Notes: generated by a model from the letters alone, not told the origin. Shown: positions 26,333 to 40,066, counted from the first letter of the stretch. The stretch: DNA of 47,489 nucleotides from Amycolatopsis coloradensis (GCF_037997115.1 NZ_CP150484.1:3497649-3545137), one strand, 5' to 3'. Program-made: numbers and translations.

Positions 26333-27706
26333 TCAGTGTCGCCAGCGCTGCGCTTCGGTGATCTCCTCCGGGGTCGCGAGCGCGAACCGCTCGATCTCCG
26401 CCCGCCGCAGGTCCACGATCGTCGTCGCCAGCGGAGCGCCGAACGCGGCAGTGAGGGCCTTGTCCGCCTCGAACGCCGCGACGGCGTCCTCCAACCGCAG
26501 CGGCAGCCGCTCGATCCCGCGGGCGGCGCGCGCCTCGTCGGTCAAGATCCCGGGGTCGACGTCGAGCGGCTCCGGCAGCACCGCCTCCTCGTCGGCTCCG
26601 GCCATCCCGGCGAACAGCAGGGCGGCCGCCAGCAGATACGGATTCGCGGTCAGGTCGAAGCATTTGACCTCGAGGTTCGCCGCCGAGTCACGGTTCCCGG
26701 CGACGCCGCGTACCAGCCGCAGCGGCGTCTCCCGGTTCTCCAGCCCCCACGCGGCGTACACGCCCGCCCAGTGGTGCGGCTCCAGCCGCAGATAGCTGAC
26801 CACCGACGGTGCCCCGATCGCGAGCAGCGCGGGCAGCCGTCGCAGGATGCCCGCGCTGAACGACTCCGCGACCGGCGTCAGCCCGAAAGCCCTTTCCCCG
26901 CCGGAGAAAAGGTTCCGCGCGCCGTCACAGACGCTCAGATGCACATGCCCGCCGTTGCCGACGCCGGCGGGCGCGAACTTCGGGGTGAAGGACGCCTTCA
27001 GCCCGTGCCGGTGGCTGAGCGCGCGGATCGTCTCCTTCGTCAGGACGGCGATGTCGGCCGCGCGCACCGGGTCCGCCGCCGCGACCGACAGCTCGAACTG
27101 GCCGTCGGCGTACTCGGGGTGGATCTGTTCCACGCCGGCCCCCTGTTGGTCCAAAGTGGACACCAGGGCGCGGAGATAGTCCGCGTGCTCGGAAAGTCTC
27201 GCGTAGCCGTACGCCGGGCCCGCGGTGGCCGAGGTCGGATCGTCCGGGGCGTCGGCGCCGGTGATCACCCATTCGATTTCGAAGCTCATCCGCGCCCGGT
27301 GACCGCGCGCGGCGAGCCGGTCCACCGCCGTCGCCAGCAGGGCCCGCGCATCCTGCGGGTGCGGCTCGCCCTCCTGGTCGAGTTTCGTCACCGGCGCCCA
27401 GGCCCAGCCAGGCTGCCCGGCGAGCACGGTCAACGCGTCGAGGTCCGGATGCAGCCGCAGGTCACCGACCGGGCCGAGGGAATACTCGCCGCCGCTGATG
27501 ACGTCGTCCGAGCCGAAGAAGTCGAAGGACTTCGAAGCGCCGACACCCCAAGCGGCCGCGGACGGCAACTTCCGCAGCGGTACCGCCTTGACCCGCGCGA
27601 TCCCGGCGTTGTCCACGAAGGTCAGCGCCACAAGCTCGACACCCCGGGCCCGGAGTTCCCCGGTGAGGGCGGTCGCGCGGGCGGTCAGTGCTTCCCGGTT
27701 CACCAT
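26333..27706 (-). CDS. Glutamine synthetase-like ligase (GlnA/FluG C-terminal type)
   Basis: The 457-residue protein has the GS fold: an N-terminal beta-grasp ('VALTFVDNAGIARVKAVPL'), metal-binding 'SFEIEWVI', 'GVGNGGHVHLSV' and 'ENRETPLRLVRG' for ATP and glutamate. It retains the E-x-E metal motif, so it should be active. It is not the housekeeping GlnA: the substrate loop is different and no adenylylation Tyr motif is seen. Such GS-like enzymes gamma-glutamylate amines. Divergent from an amidohydrolase gene, matching the two halves of FluG. ATG at 27706 with GAGGA upstream. Confidence 0.88.
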   Translation of the reverse strand: MVNREALTARATALTGELRARGVELVALTFVDNAGIARVKAVPLRKLPSAAAWGVGASKSFDFFGSDDVISGGEYSLGPVGDLRLHPDLDALTVLAGQPGWAWAPVTKLDQEGEPHPQDARALLATAVDRLAARGHRARMSFEIEWVITGADAPDDPTSATAGPAYGYARLSEHADYLRALVSTLDQQGAGVEQIHPEYADGQFELSVAAADPVRAADIAVLTKETIRALSHRHGLKASFTPKFAPAGVGNGGHVHLSVCDGARNLFSGGERAFGLTPVAESFSAGILRRLPALLAIGAPSVVSYLRLEPHHWAGVYAAWGLENRETPLRLVRGVAGNRDSAANLEVKCFDLTANPYLLAAALLFAGMAGADEEAVLPEPLDVDPGILTDEARAARGIERLPLRLEDAVAAFEADKALTAAFGAPLATTIVDLRRAEIERFALATPEEITEAQRWRH

Positions 27707-27802
27707 GGTTCCTCATCCTGGCCTCGATCGGAGTCCCTTGCCACGCCCGGATCCGGTCATAGGGTGAGGCCGCACTCGTCGACCACGAGAAGGGACGCGC
27801 TC

Positions 27803-28945
27803 ATGCCGGGACCCCCGATCCTGCCGTTCGTCGCACAGACGAGGCTCGTGGACCACCACTGCCACGGCGTCGTCACCGGTGATCTGGGCCGGATCGAGTT
27901 CGAACAGCTGCTCACCGAGGCCGACACCGTCTCGTCACTGGGCACGACCCTGTTCGACTCGCTGATCGGGCTCGCGGTGCGGGCCCGCTGCGCCCCGGTG
28001 CTCGACCTGCCGCCGCACGTCCCGGCCGAGGTCTATCTGGCCCGCCGCGCCGAACTGGGCGCCACCGAGGTCAACGCGCGGTTCCTGCGCGCCACCGGCA
28101 CGACCGAATTCCTGCTCGACGGCGGCTTCCTGCCGGACACGCTGACCACGACCGAGCAGTTCGCGGCCCTGTCCGGCGCCCGCGCGCGGGACATCGTCCG
28201 CCTCGAACAGGTCGCCGAAACGGTGATCGGCTCCACCACCGCGGCCGGATTCGCGTCGGCCTTCGCCTCGGAGCTGGCGAAACGCGCCACGACCGCGGTC
28301 GGGTTCAAGTCCATCGCCGCCTACCGCGTCGGCCTCGACCTGGCGGGGGAGCGGCCGACGGACACCGAAGTCACCGAAGCGGCGGGCCGCTGGCTCGCGC
28401 GGATCGAGGCGGGCGGACCGGTCCGGCTCGCGGACGAGGTCCTGCACCGGTTCCTGTTCTGGACCGGGATCGACCTGGCCCTGCCGATCCAGTTCCACGT
28501 CGGCTTCGGCGACGCGGACGTGGACCTGCACCGCTGCGATCCGCTGCTGCTCACCGGGCTGTTGCGGGCCACCCGGTCACACGGGGTGCCGATCATGCTG
28601 CTGCACAACTATCCCTTCCACCGGAACGCCGCGTATCTGGCGCAGGTCTTCGAGCACGTGTTCATCGACGTGGGACTCGCGACGCACAACGCCGGTCATC
28701 GTGCGCCCGCGATCATCGCGGAGACAATGGAGATCGTGCCGTTCGGGAAGCTGCTGTTCTCCACGGACGCGTTCGGGCTGGCCGAGCTGCACCACCTCGG
28801 CACCGCGCTGTTCCGGCAGGGGCTGTCCGACTTCCTGTACGCGGGGCTCACTTCGGACGTACTGTCCGAAGTGGACGCGCATCGGATAGCGGCGCTGGTG
28901 GGGCACCGCAACGCCGAACGGGTGTACGGGCTGGAGGGGACATGA
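27803..28945 (+). CDS. Amidohydrolase (FluG N-terminal / amidohydrolase_2 type)
   Basis: The 380-residue TIM-barrel hydrolase starts with metal motif 'LVDHHCHGVV' and has 'PIQFHVGFGDADVDLHRCDP', 'MLLHNYPFHRNAAYLAQVF' and 'FSTDAFGLAELH', which fit the amidohydrolase_2 half of FluG and plant nodulin/GS-like proteins. A terminal Asp after 'LLFST' would be the catalytic base. AGAAGGGA lies before the ATG at 27803. The M20 gene overlaps its stop. It may hydrolyse the gamma-glutamyl amide made by the divergent ligase, or an upstream substrate. Confidence 0.85.
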   Translation: MPGPPILPFVAQTRLVDHHCHGVVTGDLGRIEFEQLLTEADTVSSLGTTLFDSLIGLAVRARCAPVLDLPPHVPAEVYLARRAELGATEVNARFLRATGTTEFLLDGGFLPDTLTTTEQFAALSGARARDIVRLEQVAETVIGSTTAAGFASAFASELAKRATTAVGFKSIAAYRVGLDLAGERPTDTEVTEAAGRWLARIEAGGPVRLADEVLHRFLFWTGIDLALPIQFHVGFGDADVDLHRCDPLLLTGLLRATRSHGVPIMLLHNYPFHRNAAYLAQVFEHVFIDVGLATHNAGHRAPAIIAETMEIVPFGKLLFSTDAFGLAELHHLGTALFRQGLSDFLYAGLTSDVLSEVDAHRIAALVGHRNAERVYGLEGT

Positions 28946-30111
28946 CGGAACTGGACGAACTGCAGGACCGGTGGGAGGCCGCCGTCGAGGCGGAACTGCC
29001 GTCCGCGATCGAACTGCGGCACCGGGTGCACGCCGATCCGCGCGCGTCGGGGGACGAGGAGGACACCGCACGGGTCGTCGTCGAGGCGCTGGGCATCGAC
29101 GAAGGGGTCCGGGTCGCCAAGACCGGGCGTGCCGTGCTGCTTGCCGGTACCTCGCCGGGACCGGCCGTGGCGCTGCGCACCGAGCTGGACGCGCTGCCGG
29201 TCACCGAACGCACCGGGATCCCGTGGGCCTCGGAGACACCGCTGATGCACGCGTGCGGGCACGACGTCCACATGGCCGCGCTCGTCGCCACCTGCCGCGC
29301 GGCCTCCGTGGTCGGGGTGCCCCGGCCGCTCCTCGCGCTCCTGCAGCCGCGTGAGGAGACGTCGCCGTCCGGCGCGCTGGACATCGTCGACTCCGGCGTG
29401 CTCACCGAATACGGCGTCGAGTCGGTCATCGGCGCGCACGTGCAGCCCAGGCTCGCGGCGGGGGTGGTTTCGGCGGTGCCGGGACCGGTCAACGCCTCCG
29501 CCGACGAGTTCGACGTCGTCGTCCGCGGTCAAGGCGGGCACGCCGGCTACCCGCATCTGCTGCGGGACCCGATCCTCGCGCTCAGCCAGATCGTGGTGAG
29601 CCTGCAGCAGCTCGCGAGCCGCCGGGTCGACCCGGTGTTCGGCGCGGTCTGCTCGGTCGGGCGGATCGAAGCCGGGACGACGGCGAACGTCGTACCGAAC
29701 GAGGCCCGCCTGTCGGGCTCGCTGCGGCTGATGCGCGCCGAAGACCGCGACCTCGCCCTGGAGGGGCTCGCCGAGGTCGTCCACGGCACCGCACAGGCGC
29801 ACGGCTGCCGGGCGGAACTGGAGATCAGCCCGTGCGAACCGGTGCTGCACAACGACGCCGGGCTCACCCAGCGCGCGCACCGGCGGCTCGTCCGGACGGG
29901 GGCAGTCGTGGACACCGACTTCCGGTCGTTCGGCGCCGACGACTTCGCGCACTACTGCGGGATGACACGCGGGCTGATGATGTTCATCGGCCTCGGCGAC
30001 ACCGCGGGCGCGCCCAGCCTCCACGACGAGGTGTTCCTGCCGCCCGACGCCGCCATCGGGCACGTCGCGTCCGCGCTGATCGCGGGCTATTTGGCCGCCG
30101 TCGAGGGCTGA
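28942..30111 (+). CDS. M20-family amidohydrolase/peptidase
   Basis: The 389-residue zinc-type hydrolase has 'HACGHDVHMAAL' with the Cys that marks the hippurate/auxin-conjugate hydrolase subgroup, 'LQPREETSPSGA' with the catalytic Glu, 'GQGGHAGYPH' in the dimerisation lid and a C-terminal metal His in 'SLHDEVFLP'. It overlaps the amidohydrolase stop by four bases (ATGA), so both are made together. N-acyl or gamma-glutamyl amino-acid conjugates are plausible substrates. Confidence 0.9.
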   Translation: MTELDELQDRWEAAVEAELPSAIELRHRVHADPRASGDEEDTARVVVEALGIDEGVRVAKTGRAVLLAGTSPGPAVALRTELDALPVTERTGIPWASETPLMHACGHDVHMAALVATCRAASVVGVPRPLLALLQPREETSPSGALDIVDSGVLTEYGVESVIGAHVQPRLAAGVVSAVPGPVNASADEFDVVVRGQGGHAGYPHLLRDPILALSQIVVSLQQLASRRVDPVFGAVCSVGRIEAGTTANVVPNEARLSGSLRLMRAEDRDLALEGLAEVVHGTAQAHGCRAELEISPCEPVLHNDAGLTQRAHRRLVRTGAVVDTDFRSFGADDFAHYCGMTRGLMMFIGLGDTAGAPSLHDEVFLPPDAAIGHVASALIAGYLAAVEG

Positions 30112-30149
30112 CGCCCCCAAGAAGTGGACGAAGCGCTACGGTGGCCGAC

Positions 30150-31181
30150 GTGAATACCGCCTCGGCAGCGTTCCTCGCGACCATCCCCAGTCCCGACCAG
30201 GGCGTCTGGCATATCGGGCCGGTCCCGATCCGGGCCTACGCGCTCTGCATCATCGCCGGCATCATCGTGGCGATCTGGCTGGGCGAGCGGCGCTGGGTCA
30301 ACCGCGGCGGCACGAAGGGCACGGTCATCGACGTCGCGGTCTTCGCGGTGCCGTTCGGCCTGGTCGGCGGGCGGTTGTACCACGTCATCACCGACAACCA
30401 GCTGTACTTCGGCGAGGGCAAGAACCCGCTCAACGCGCTGAAGATCTGGGACGGCGGGCTCGGTATCTGGGGCGCGATCGCGCTCGGCGCGGTCGGCGCG
30501 CTGATCGCCTGCCGCCGCCGGGGGATCCCGCTGCCCGCGATGGCGGACGCGCTCGCGCCGGGGATCGTGATCGCGCAGGCGATCGGGCGGCTCGGAAACT
30601 ACTTCAACCAGGAGCTCTACGGCGCGCACACCGATCTGCCGTGGGGCCTGGAGATCTACCAGCGCTACAACCCGACCAACCCGGACGACTTCCTGAACGG
30701 TGTCGCGCTCGGGCACGTCCCGCTGCCGGACAGCCCGGTGCACCCGACGTTCCTGTACGAGCTGATCTGGAACCTCGGTGTCGCGCTGCTGGTCATCTGG
30801 GCGGACAAGAAGTTCCGCCTCGGCCACGGCCGCGTGTTCGCGCTGTACGTCGCCGGGTACACCGCGGGCCGGTTCTGGATCGAGATGATGCGGACCGACA
30901 CCGCGAACCACATCCTCGGCCTGCGAGTCAACGTGTGGACCTCGATCCTGCTGTTCGCCGCGGCGATCGCGTACTTCGTCCTCGCCGCCAAGCGTGGACC
31001 GCGGGAAGCGCCGGAAACGTTGTGGAGCAAGGACGTGCCGCGAGAGGACTCCGGAGCCTCTTCCTCCTCCGAGCCGTCCGATGAGGAGCCGCACGCGGAC
31101 GTCGCGGCGGCTCCGGACACCGTCCGGGACTCGGCCGCGGACAAGGCGACCGAGGACCCGAAGCCGGACCCCGAGAAGTAG
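30150..31181 (+). CDS. lgt: Prolipoprotein diacylglyceryl transferase
   Basis: Lgt moves diacylglycerol from phosphatidylglycerol to the lipobox Cys of lipoproteins in the membrane. The 343-residue product has seven predicted spans, the Lgt signature 'GRLGNYFNQELYG' and the catalytic region 'HPTFLYELIWN'. The tail after about residue 285 is long, acidic and proline/serine-rich, typical of actinobacterial Lgt. GTG 30150 is chosen because TACGGT (30137-30142) lies 7 bases upstream (leaderless); GTG 30141 is the alternative. Confidence 0.96.
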   Translation: MNTASAAFLATIPSPDQGVWHIGPVPIRAYALCIIAGIIVAIWLGERRWVNRGGTKGTVIDVAVFAVPFGLVGGRLYHVITDNQLYFGEGKNPLNALKIWDGGLGIWGAIALGAVGALIACRRRGIPLPAMADALAPGIVIAQAIGRLGNYFNQELYGAHTDLPWGLEIYQRYNPTNPDDFLNGVALGHVPLPDSPVHPTFLYELIWNLGVALLVIWADKKFRLGHGRVFALYVAGYTAGRFWIEMMRTDTANHILGLRVNVWTSILLFAAAIAYFVLAAKRGPREAPETLWSKDVPREDSGASSSSEPSDEEPHADVAAAPDTVRDSAADKATEDPKPDPEK

Positions 31182-31196
31182 CACTCCGATCAAGTC

Positions 31197-31247
31197 CCGT
31201 GAAGGCCTCCTTCCCTACCCTCAAGGTAGGAAAGGAGGCCTTCACGG
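31197..31247. terminator. 23-bp hairpin between convergent lgt and oxidoreductase
   Basis: Arms starting CCGTGAAGGCCTCCTT pair with 31225-31247 across the loop CTCAA, with one G-T pair. It lies 15 bases after lgt and 2 bases before the stop of the leftward gene; a two-way terminator. Confidence 0.75.
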
Positions 31248-31249
31248 CA

Positions 31250-32314
31250 TCAGGGAGCCACCAGGCCCCGCCCCGTCACCAAGGGCAGGTCCAGCGCCGT
31301 CAGCAGCCCGGGCGGAGCCGCCACCACCGCCGGGATCGCGTTCACCAGCCGCATCGCGGTCGCCTTCAGCCCGGCCGTGTTGTGGTCGCCGTCGGTGCCG
31401 ACCAGGCGCAGGTCCAGTTCATACCGAGGCTCCCCGGTCACCTGGACGCGGTAGCAGCCCTGCCCGCTCGGCTGCGGCCAGTCCGGCCCGAGGTCGCCGC
31501 GCAGCCGCGTGACGTGCTCCAGCACGCACACCGCCCGCCCGCCGCGCATGCCGCGCACCTCGAACCGCAGCGCCGCCGCCGTGCCTTCTTTGATCGTCCC
31601 CGAAGCGATCTCGAACGTCTCGGGAGCCGGAAGCCGTTCATAGACCTCCTCGACGGCATCGAGTCCGACGTCCAGCCCGGCCGCGAGCTGCCGCACGACG
31701 CTGCCCCAGGCCAGCGACAGCACACCCGGCTGCAGCAGCAGTGGCAGATCGTCCATCTCCCGGCCGAAGCCCATGATCTCGAACAGCACCTTGCCGTTGT
31801 CGTACGTCGAATAGTCGAGGATCTCCAGGCAGCGCACCTCGTCGATCCGTTCGCACACGCCGGTGAGCACCAGCGGCAGCCAGTCGTTGGCGAAACCGGG
31901 GTCGACACCGTTGACCCACAGCGAAGCACCGCCTTCGCGAGCGGCCTCCCGGATCGGCTCGATCATCTCCGGCGGGACGACGCCTTCGGGATACTGGAGG
32001 AACACCGGGCTGCTGGACACCACGTTGATCCCCGCGCGCAGGAAGCGTTTCAGGTCTTCGACGGCCTCGGGCAGCCGGTCGTCGGCCATCGCCGTGTAGA
32101 GCACGCAATCGGGCCTCAGAGCGATGAGCGCGGCCGCGTCGGTCGTCGCGGTGACACCCAGCGGACGACCGAGCCCGGCCAGATCCCCAGCGTCCACGCC
32201 CGCCTTGGCGTCGCTCGAAACCCAGACTCCGGCGAGTTCGAGATCCGGCCGCGCGGCTATCCCCGCCAGCGCGTGGCGGCCGACGTTCCCGGTACTCCAC
32301 TGGACCACGCGCAC
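31250..32314 (-). CDS. Dihydrodipicolinate reductase-like NAD(P)H-dependent oxidoreductase
   Basis: The 354-residue protein has an N-terminal Rossmann motif 'VVQWSTGNVGRHAL' and a DapB/diaminopentanoate-dehydrogenase-like fold ('VNGVDPGFANDWLPLVL', partly quoted, in the middle). It is not the lysine-pathway DapB, which is shorter and has different active-site motifs. The group is common near lipid and steroid genes in actinobacteria. GTG start with AGGAGG upstream. The SDR gene lies upstream on the same strand, 189 bases away. Confidence 0.78.
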   Translation of the reverse strand: MRVVQWSTGNVGRHALAGIAARPDLELAGVWVSSDAKAGVDAGDLAGLGRPLGVTATTDAAALIALRPDCVLYTAMADDRLPEAVEDLKRFLRAGINVVSSSPVFLQYPEGVVPPEMIEPIREAAREGGASLWVNGVDPGFANDWLPLVLTGVCERIDEVRCLEILDYSTYDNGKVLFEIMGFGREMDDLPLLLQPGVLSLAWGSVVRQLAAGLDVGLDAVEEVYERLPAPETFEIASGTIKEGTAAALRFEVRGMRGGRAVCVLEHVTRLRGDLGPDWPQPSGQGCYRVQVTGEPRYELDLRLVGTDGDHNTAGLKATAMRLVNAIPAVVAAPPGLLTALDLPLVTGRGLVAP

Positions 32315-32366
32315 GGCGTTCGCCTCCTGATGTCTGGTCGGTGAACCCGCGTCCGCGATCGACGTC

Positions 32367-32420
32367 GGCAGGACGCTGCCTGGGAGACCACGTCACGGTT
32401 GACGAGCAGGGCGTCCTGCC
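32367..32420. other. Distant inverted repeat in the gap after the SDR gene
   Basis: GGCAGGACGC (32367-32376) and its complement (32411-32420) enclose 34 bases. It lies between the SDR stop and the next start on the same strand and could form a weak hairpin. Low significance. Confidence 0.3.
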
Positions 32421-32503
32421 ACCGCGATAGCGGGGCCTTCGGCCAGGAAGGGTTCACGCGTATGGTCCTTTTCCCGATATCTCTCAGCTCCGCGGACAGT
32501 CTC

Positions 32504-33289
32504 CTACAGATCGGGCAGGCCCAGCTCGAGGTTCGGGGCCTGCAATCCGCCGTCGACTTCGATGATCTTGCCGGTGACGTACCGGCCCGCGCCCGACGCC
32601 AGGAACACGACGGTGGCCGCGATGTCCTCGGCCTCGCCGATCCGGCGCAGGGGAGTGGCGGCCTCCATCCGGCCGCGCAGTTCGTCGTTGCCCACCACCA
32701 CTTCGAGCGCGGAAGTCGCCACCGAGCCGACCGAGATCGCGTTCACCCGCACCTTCGGCGCGAGATCGGCCGCCGCGAGCCGGGTGTAGTGCGCCAGCGC
32801 GGCCTTCGCCGTCCCGTACGCGGCGAAGCCACGGCCGGTCACGCGGCCCATGACCGACGAGATGTTGACGACCGATCCGCCCGTCTCCAGCAGGGACGGG
32901 GCCGCCGCGACGGTCAGTGCGTGTGCGGTCGAGACGTTGAAACGAAAGGCTTCCTCGAGGAATTCGGCGGTGGTTTCCAGTAGCGGCCGGGGATAGGTTC
33001 CGCCGACGTTGTTGACCACCAGGTCCAGCCGCCCGAATTCCGCCGCCGCGATCCGAGCCAGCTCGCCCGCGGCGGCCGGGTCGCTCAGGTCGGCGGGCAC
33101 CACGTGCGCGCGCCGGCCGGTGGCGGCGACCAGGGCCGCCACGTCGTCGAGCTGGGTTTCGGTGCGGGACGAGATCACCACGTCGGCACCGGCCTCGGCG
33201 AGTGCCACGGCCGTCGCCGCGCCGATCCCGCGTCCGGCGCCGGTGACCACGGCGACCTGGTCGGTGAGCCGGAAACGGTCCAGGATCAT
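32504..33289 (-). CDS. Short-chain dehydrogenase/reductase with KstR-like operator
   Basis: The 261-residue SDR has the cofactor motif '[11 protein letters not shown]', 'NNVGG', the catalytic Ser in 'VVNISSVMG' and Tyr-x3-Lys in 'YGTAKAAL'. The C-terminus ('[13 protein letters not shown]') is typical of classical SDRs. ATG at 33289 lies 7 bases after TACAGT (complement of 33297-33302), so the mRNA is likely leaderless, and the operator TNNAACNNGTTNNA overlaps that -10. A role in sterol or acyl-CoA catabolism is inferred from the operator, not from the enzyme. Confidence 0.9.
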   Translation of the reverse strand: MILDRFRLTDQVAVVTGAGRGIGAATAVALAEAGADVVISSRTETQLDDVAALVAATGRRAHVVPADLSDPAAAGELARIAAAEFGRLDLVVNNVGGTYPRPLLETTAEFLEEAFRFNVSTAHALTVAAAPSLLETGGSVVNISSVMGRVTGRGFAAYGTAKAALAHYTRLAAADLAPKVRVNAISVGSVATSALEVVVGNDELRGRMEAATPLRRIGEAEDIAATVVFLASGAGRYVTGKIIEVDGGLQAPNLELGLPDL

Positions 33290-33296
33290 GCGCGGA

Positions 33297-33312
33297 ACTG
33301 TAACACGTTCTA
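33297..33312 (-). promoter_or_regulatory. KstR-like operator over the SDR -10 element
   Basis: Positions 33299-33312 read TGTAACACGTTCTA, an exact fit to TNNAACNNGTTNNA, the consensus reported for the mycobacterial cholesterol regulator KstR. The leftward -10 TACAGT is 33302-33297. Binding would mask the promoter. Confidence 0.6.
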
Positions 33313-33354
33313 GTGGATGCCGGTCCCGCCCGCGCGGAGCGGGACCGGCTCCGC

Positions 33355-35106
33355 CTAGCCGTTCACGATGAACGAGTAGTACCGCGGATCACTGAAATTC
33401 CCGTCGGTGTAGACCGAACTGACCTCGAGGACATGTCCGCCGGCGCTGCCCGGGGTGAGCGAGACGGTCGCGGTCCCGTTCGTCGCGGGGACCATGCCGG
33501 ACTCGCCGTTGTCCAGCATGTAGAAGAAATCGGTGACGTCCGGACGTCCCGACGAGAAGACGAACTCGCCAGGTACGCCGACTCCGCCGCCCGGCTGATC
33601 CGCCGGATAGGTGGCACTGGTGACCGTCGGGACACCGCTCTGCTCCACCCGGCCCTCCCATTGTTCGGACCTCCAGCCTTCCTTGGTCCGGCTCGACACC
33701 ACCAGGTAGTTCCACGGCTCCTTGGGGGTCACCGTGGTCGTCGCCTTGCCGTCGGGTCCCGCCGGGACCACGACCTCGCCTGCCCAGCCGAAGTCGTAGA
33801 CGTACTCGACGACGCCGGGCATCGCGCCGGGGGTGAAGTCGAGCCGGAGCGGCTTGCCCACGGCGACCGTCCGGGCGTCGTAGGTGACACCCGGCTCCGA
33901 CGGTGTGGCGGTGAACCCGTAGTGCGTGCCGGGACCGTTGTTGCCCGCCTTGTCCCTGCCCCAGGCGCTGAAGGTGTCGAACTCCGTCTTCGGCGTGTAC
34001 TGGACGGTCGCGACACCGCCGGGGCGGTCCGCGGGTACGTAACCGTTGCCGGTGTTGAAGCCGATGATGTCCTGATCACCCTTGGCATCGATCGTGAAGG
34101 TGCCCGGGATGCCGATGGCGCCGTGCCGCTCGCGGTCGTTCGGGTAGTCCGCCGACGTCACGACCGGCGCGGTGGTCGGTGCCACCCGGTCGATGATGAA
34201 GGAACACGGCGCGCTGACCGGTCCGGCCAGTCCCTCTTCGACCCCCTGCATCGTCCACCGGTACTCGCGGCCGTGGGTGGTGAACTCGGACGGTAACCAG
34301 TAGCGCACGTGACGCGGCGCGGCGGAGAAGTAATCAGGACCCAGTTCCAGCCGCTTCGCGGGGTCGTCGGCCGCCCAGACCGTCACCTTGGCGGAGACCG
34401 CGGACCGGTCGGGGTCGTCGACCCGGCCGTAGACCTCGATGGGGTTGTCCGCCGTGTACACCGGATCCGCGCCGCACGGCTTGAGCCCGACGTGCAGGTC
34501 GGTCGGCACGGTCGGCGGCCGGTTGTAGTCGACGTAGAGATGCAGGCGGTTCTCGACGCGCCTGCCGTAGGCCGGGTCGAACTGCCGGTCGTCCGGCATC
34601 CGCAGCGCGAAGGTCACGGATTCCTTGCCCGCGGCGAGTGCGGCCGTGATCGCCTGTCCCGCGTCCCATTCGACGCGGTTCCACAGGCAGCCGCCCTGGG
34701 CGCCCGGGCCGGGAAGCTTGGTTCGCTCCTTCGGCTGACGCAGCCAGGTCGGCGCCGTCGCCGGGTCGGTGACCCACAGTTCGGTCGCGCGCGGCTTGGT
34801 GCAGTCGTTGGCGGCGGTTTCCGTCGCGTACGCCTCGGCGTAGCCGATCGTGGCCCCACGATAGGGGCGCAGGTCGAAGGTGAAGTACGCCTTCGAAGCG
34901 TGGAACCCGCGGTCGGTCCAGGCGCCGACCGGGACGTCATTCCCGGTGGCGGTGAAGGACTTCGCCGGCGCCTTGAGGTCGATGTAGACGGCCGGCGCCG
35001 AAGTGGCCGTCTCGGAGGTGGCCAGCGCGGGCGTGGCCGAGAGCAGGGCGGAGAACGTGAGCGCGGCCGCGCCGAGCACAGCGGTTCTTCGGATCAAGTT
35101 GAGCAT
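33355..35106 (-). CDS. Secreted protein with tandem Ig-like/LamG-associated modules
   Basis: The 583-residue product has a Sec signal (about 1-30, '[20 protein letters not shown]', cleavage near ALA-TS). A jelly-roll-like DNRLRE-type domain follows (about 38-195), then three or four beta modules. Two share a pattern: 'V-T-S-A-x-YP ... G-x-G-x-PG-x-F' at about 322-400 and again near 490-583. Such modules occur in LamG-type secreted proteins of Streptomyces, but no LamG, enzyme or anchor is seen. ATG 35106 preferred over TTG 35109. Role unknown, outside the cell. Confidence 0.72.
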   Translation of the reverse strand: MLNLIRRTAVLGAAALTFSALLSATPALATSETATSAPAVYIDLKAPAKSFTATGNDVPVGAWTDRGFHASKAYFTFDLRPYRGATIGYAEAYATETAANDCTKPRATELWVTDPATAPTWLRQPKERTKLPGPGAQGGCLWNRVEWDAGQAITAALAAGKESVTFALRMPDDRQFDPAYGRRVENRLHLYVDYNRPPTVPTDLHVGLKPCGADPVYTADNPIEVYGRVDDPDRSAVSAKVTVWAADDPAKRLELGPDYFSAAPRHVRYWLPSEFTTHGREYRWTMQGVEEGLAGPVSAPCSFIIDRVAPTTAPVVTSADYPNDRERHGAIGIPGTFTIDAKGDQDIIGFNTGNGYVPADRPGGVATVQYTPKTEFDTFSAWGRDKAGNNGPGTHYGFTATPSEPGVTYDARTVAVGKPLRLDFTPGAMPGVVEYVYDFGWAGEVVVPAGPDGKATTTVTPKEPWNYLVVSSRTKEGWRSEQWEGRVEQSGVPTVTSATYPADQPGGGVGVPGEFVFSSGRPDVTDFFYMLDNGESGMVPATNGTATVSLTPGSAGGHVLEVSSVYTDGNFSDPRYYSFIVNG

Positions 35107-35121
35107 CAAGCCCCCAGAGGT

Positions 35122-35137
35122 GAGGTGATTTCACCTC
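35122..35137. promoter_or_regulatory. Palindrome GAGGTGA-TT-TCACCTC before the secreted-protein gene
   Basis: Perfect 7-bp arms, 16 bases upstream of the leftward ATG at 35106. It could be an operator or a hairpin in the leader that covers the start region. Confidence 0.45.
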
Positions 35138-35179
35138 TAGGTCGATCTAGAGCGGTGTCAGGTTGCCGTGAAGCGCAGG

Positions 35180-35199
35180 ATTGGGCCGTACGGCCTAAT
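35180..35199. promoter_or_regulatory. Palindrome ATT-G-GGCCGTACGGCC-T-AAT
   Basis: 20-bp near-perfect inverted repeat with core GGCCG-TA-CGGCC, 74 bases upstream of the secreted-protein start. The same core type (GGCCG-AA-CGGCC) occurs twice before the secreted protease at 45039. Confidence 0.5.
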
Positions 35200-35497
35200 C
35201 GGCCCAGGGCTCGCGCCGGGCGCCTGGAGTGACTAGGGTCGCCTCACCGCGTCTCGTGACATCCCGGAACGGGACATATACTTAGCGGAACGAAGTACTG
35301 TGACCTCATCAGGAACTGTGTCGTTCCGGGCGTCCAGATCGTTACCCATCGGCGGGCTTTCGTGCCCGCCGAACTGATGCCGACGTGTTTCACAGGTGTT
35401 AAAGTCGCGCTAACGAACGGGCCATCGTCGTCCCGTGCGCATTCCCCCGGCCGGCCCCGTCCGGCCGCTGAGCACAGACGACGAAGGAGGTCCCTTC

Positions 35498-40058
<4,561 letters not shown>

Positions 40059-40066
<8 letters not shown>

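Larger units (their letters stand above)
35107..35497. other. 391-bp divergent intergenic region before gltB
   Basis: It holds the two palindromes above for the leftward gene. On the gltB side GTGAC occurs at 35256 and 35300, exactly 44 bp apart, each followed 5-7 bases later by GGAAC; another GGAAC is at 35287. These may be regulator sites (GlnR is a candidate, since its half-sites are gTnAC and GaAAC at 11-bp steps) but fit that consensus imperfectly. No gene is seen. Confidence 0.4.
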
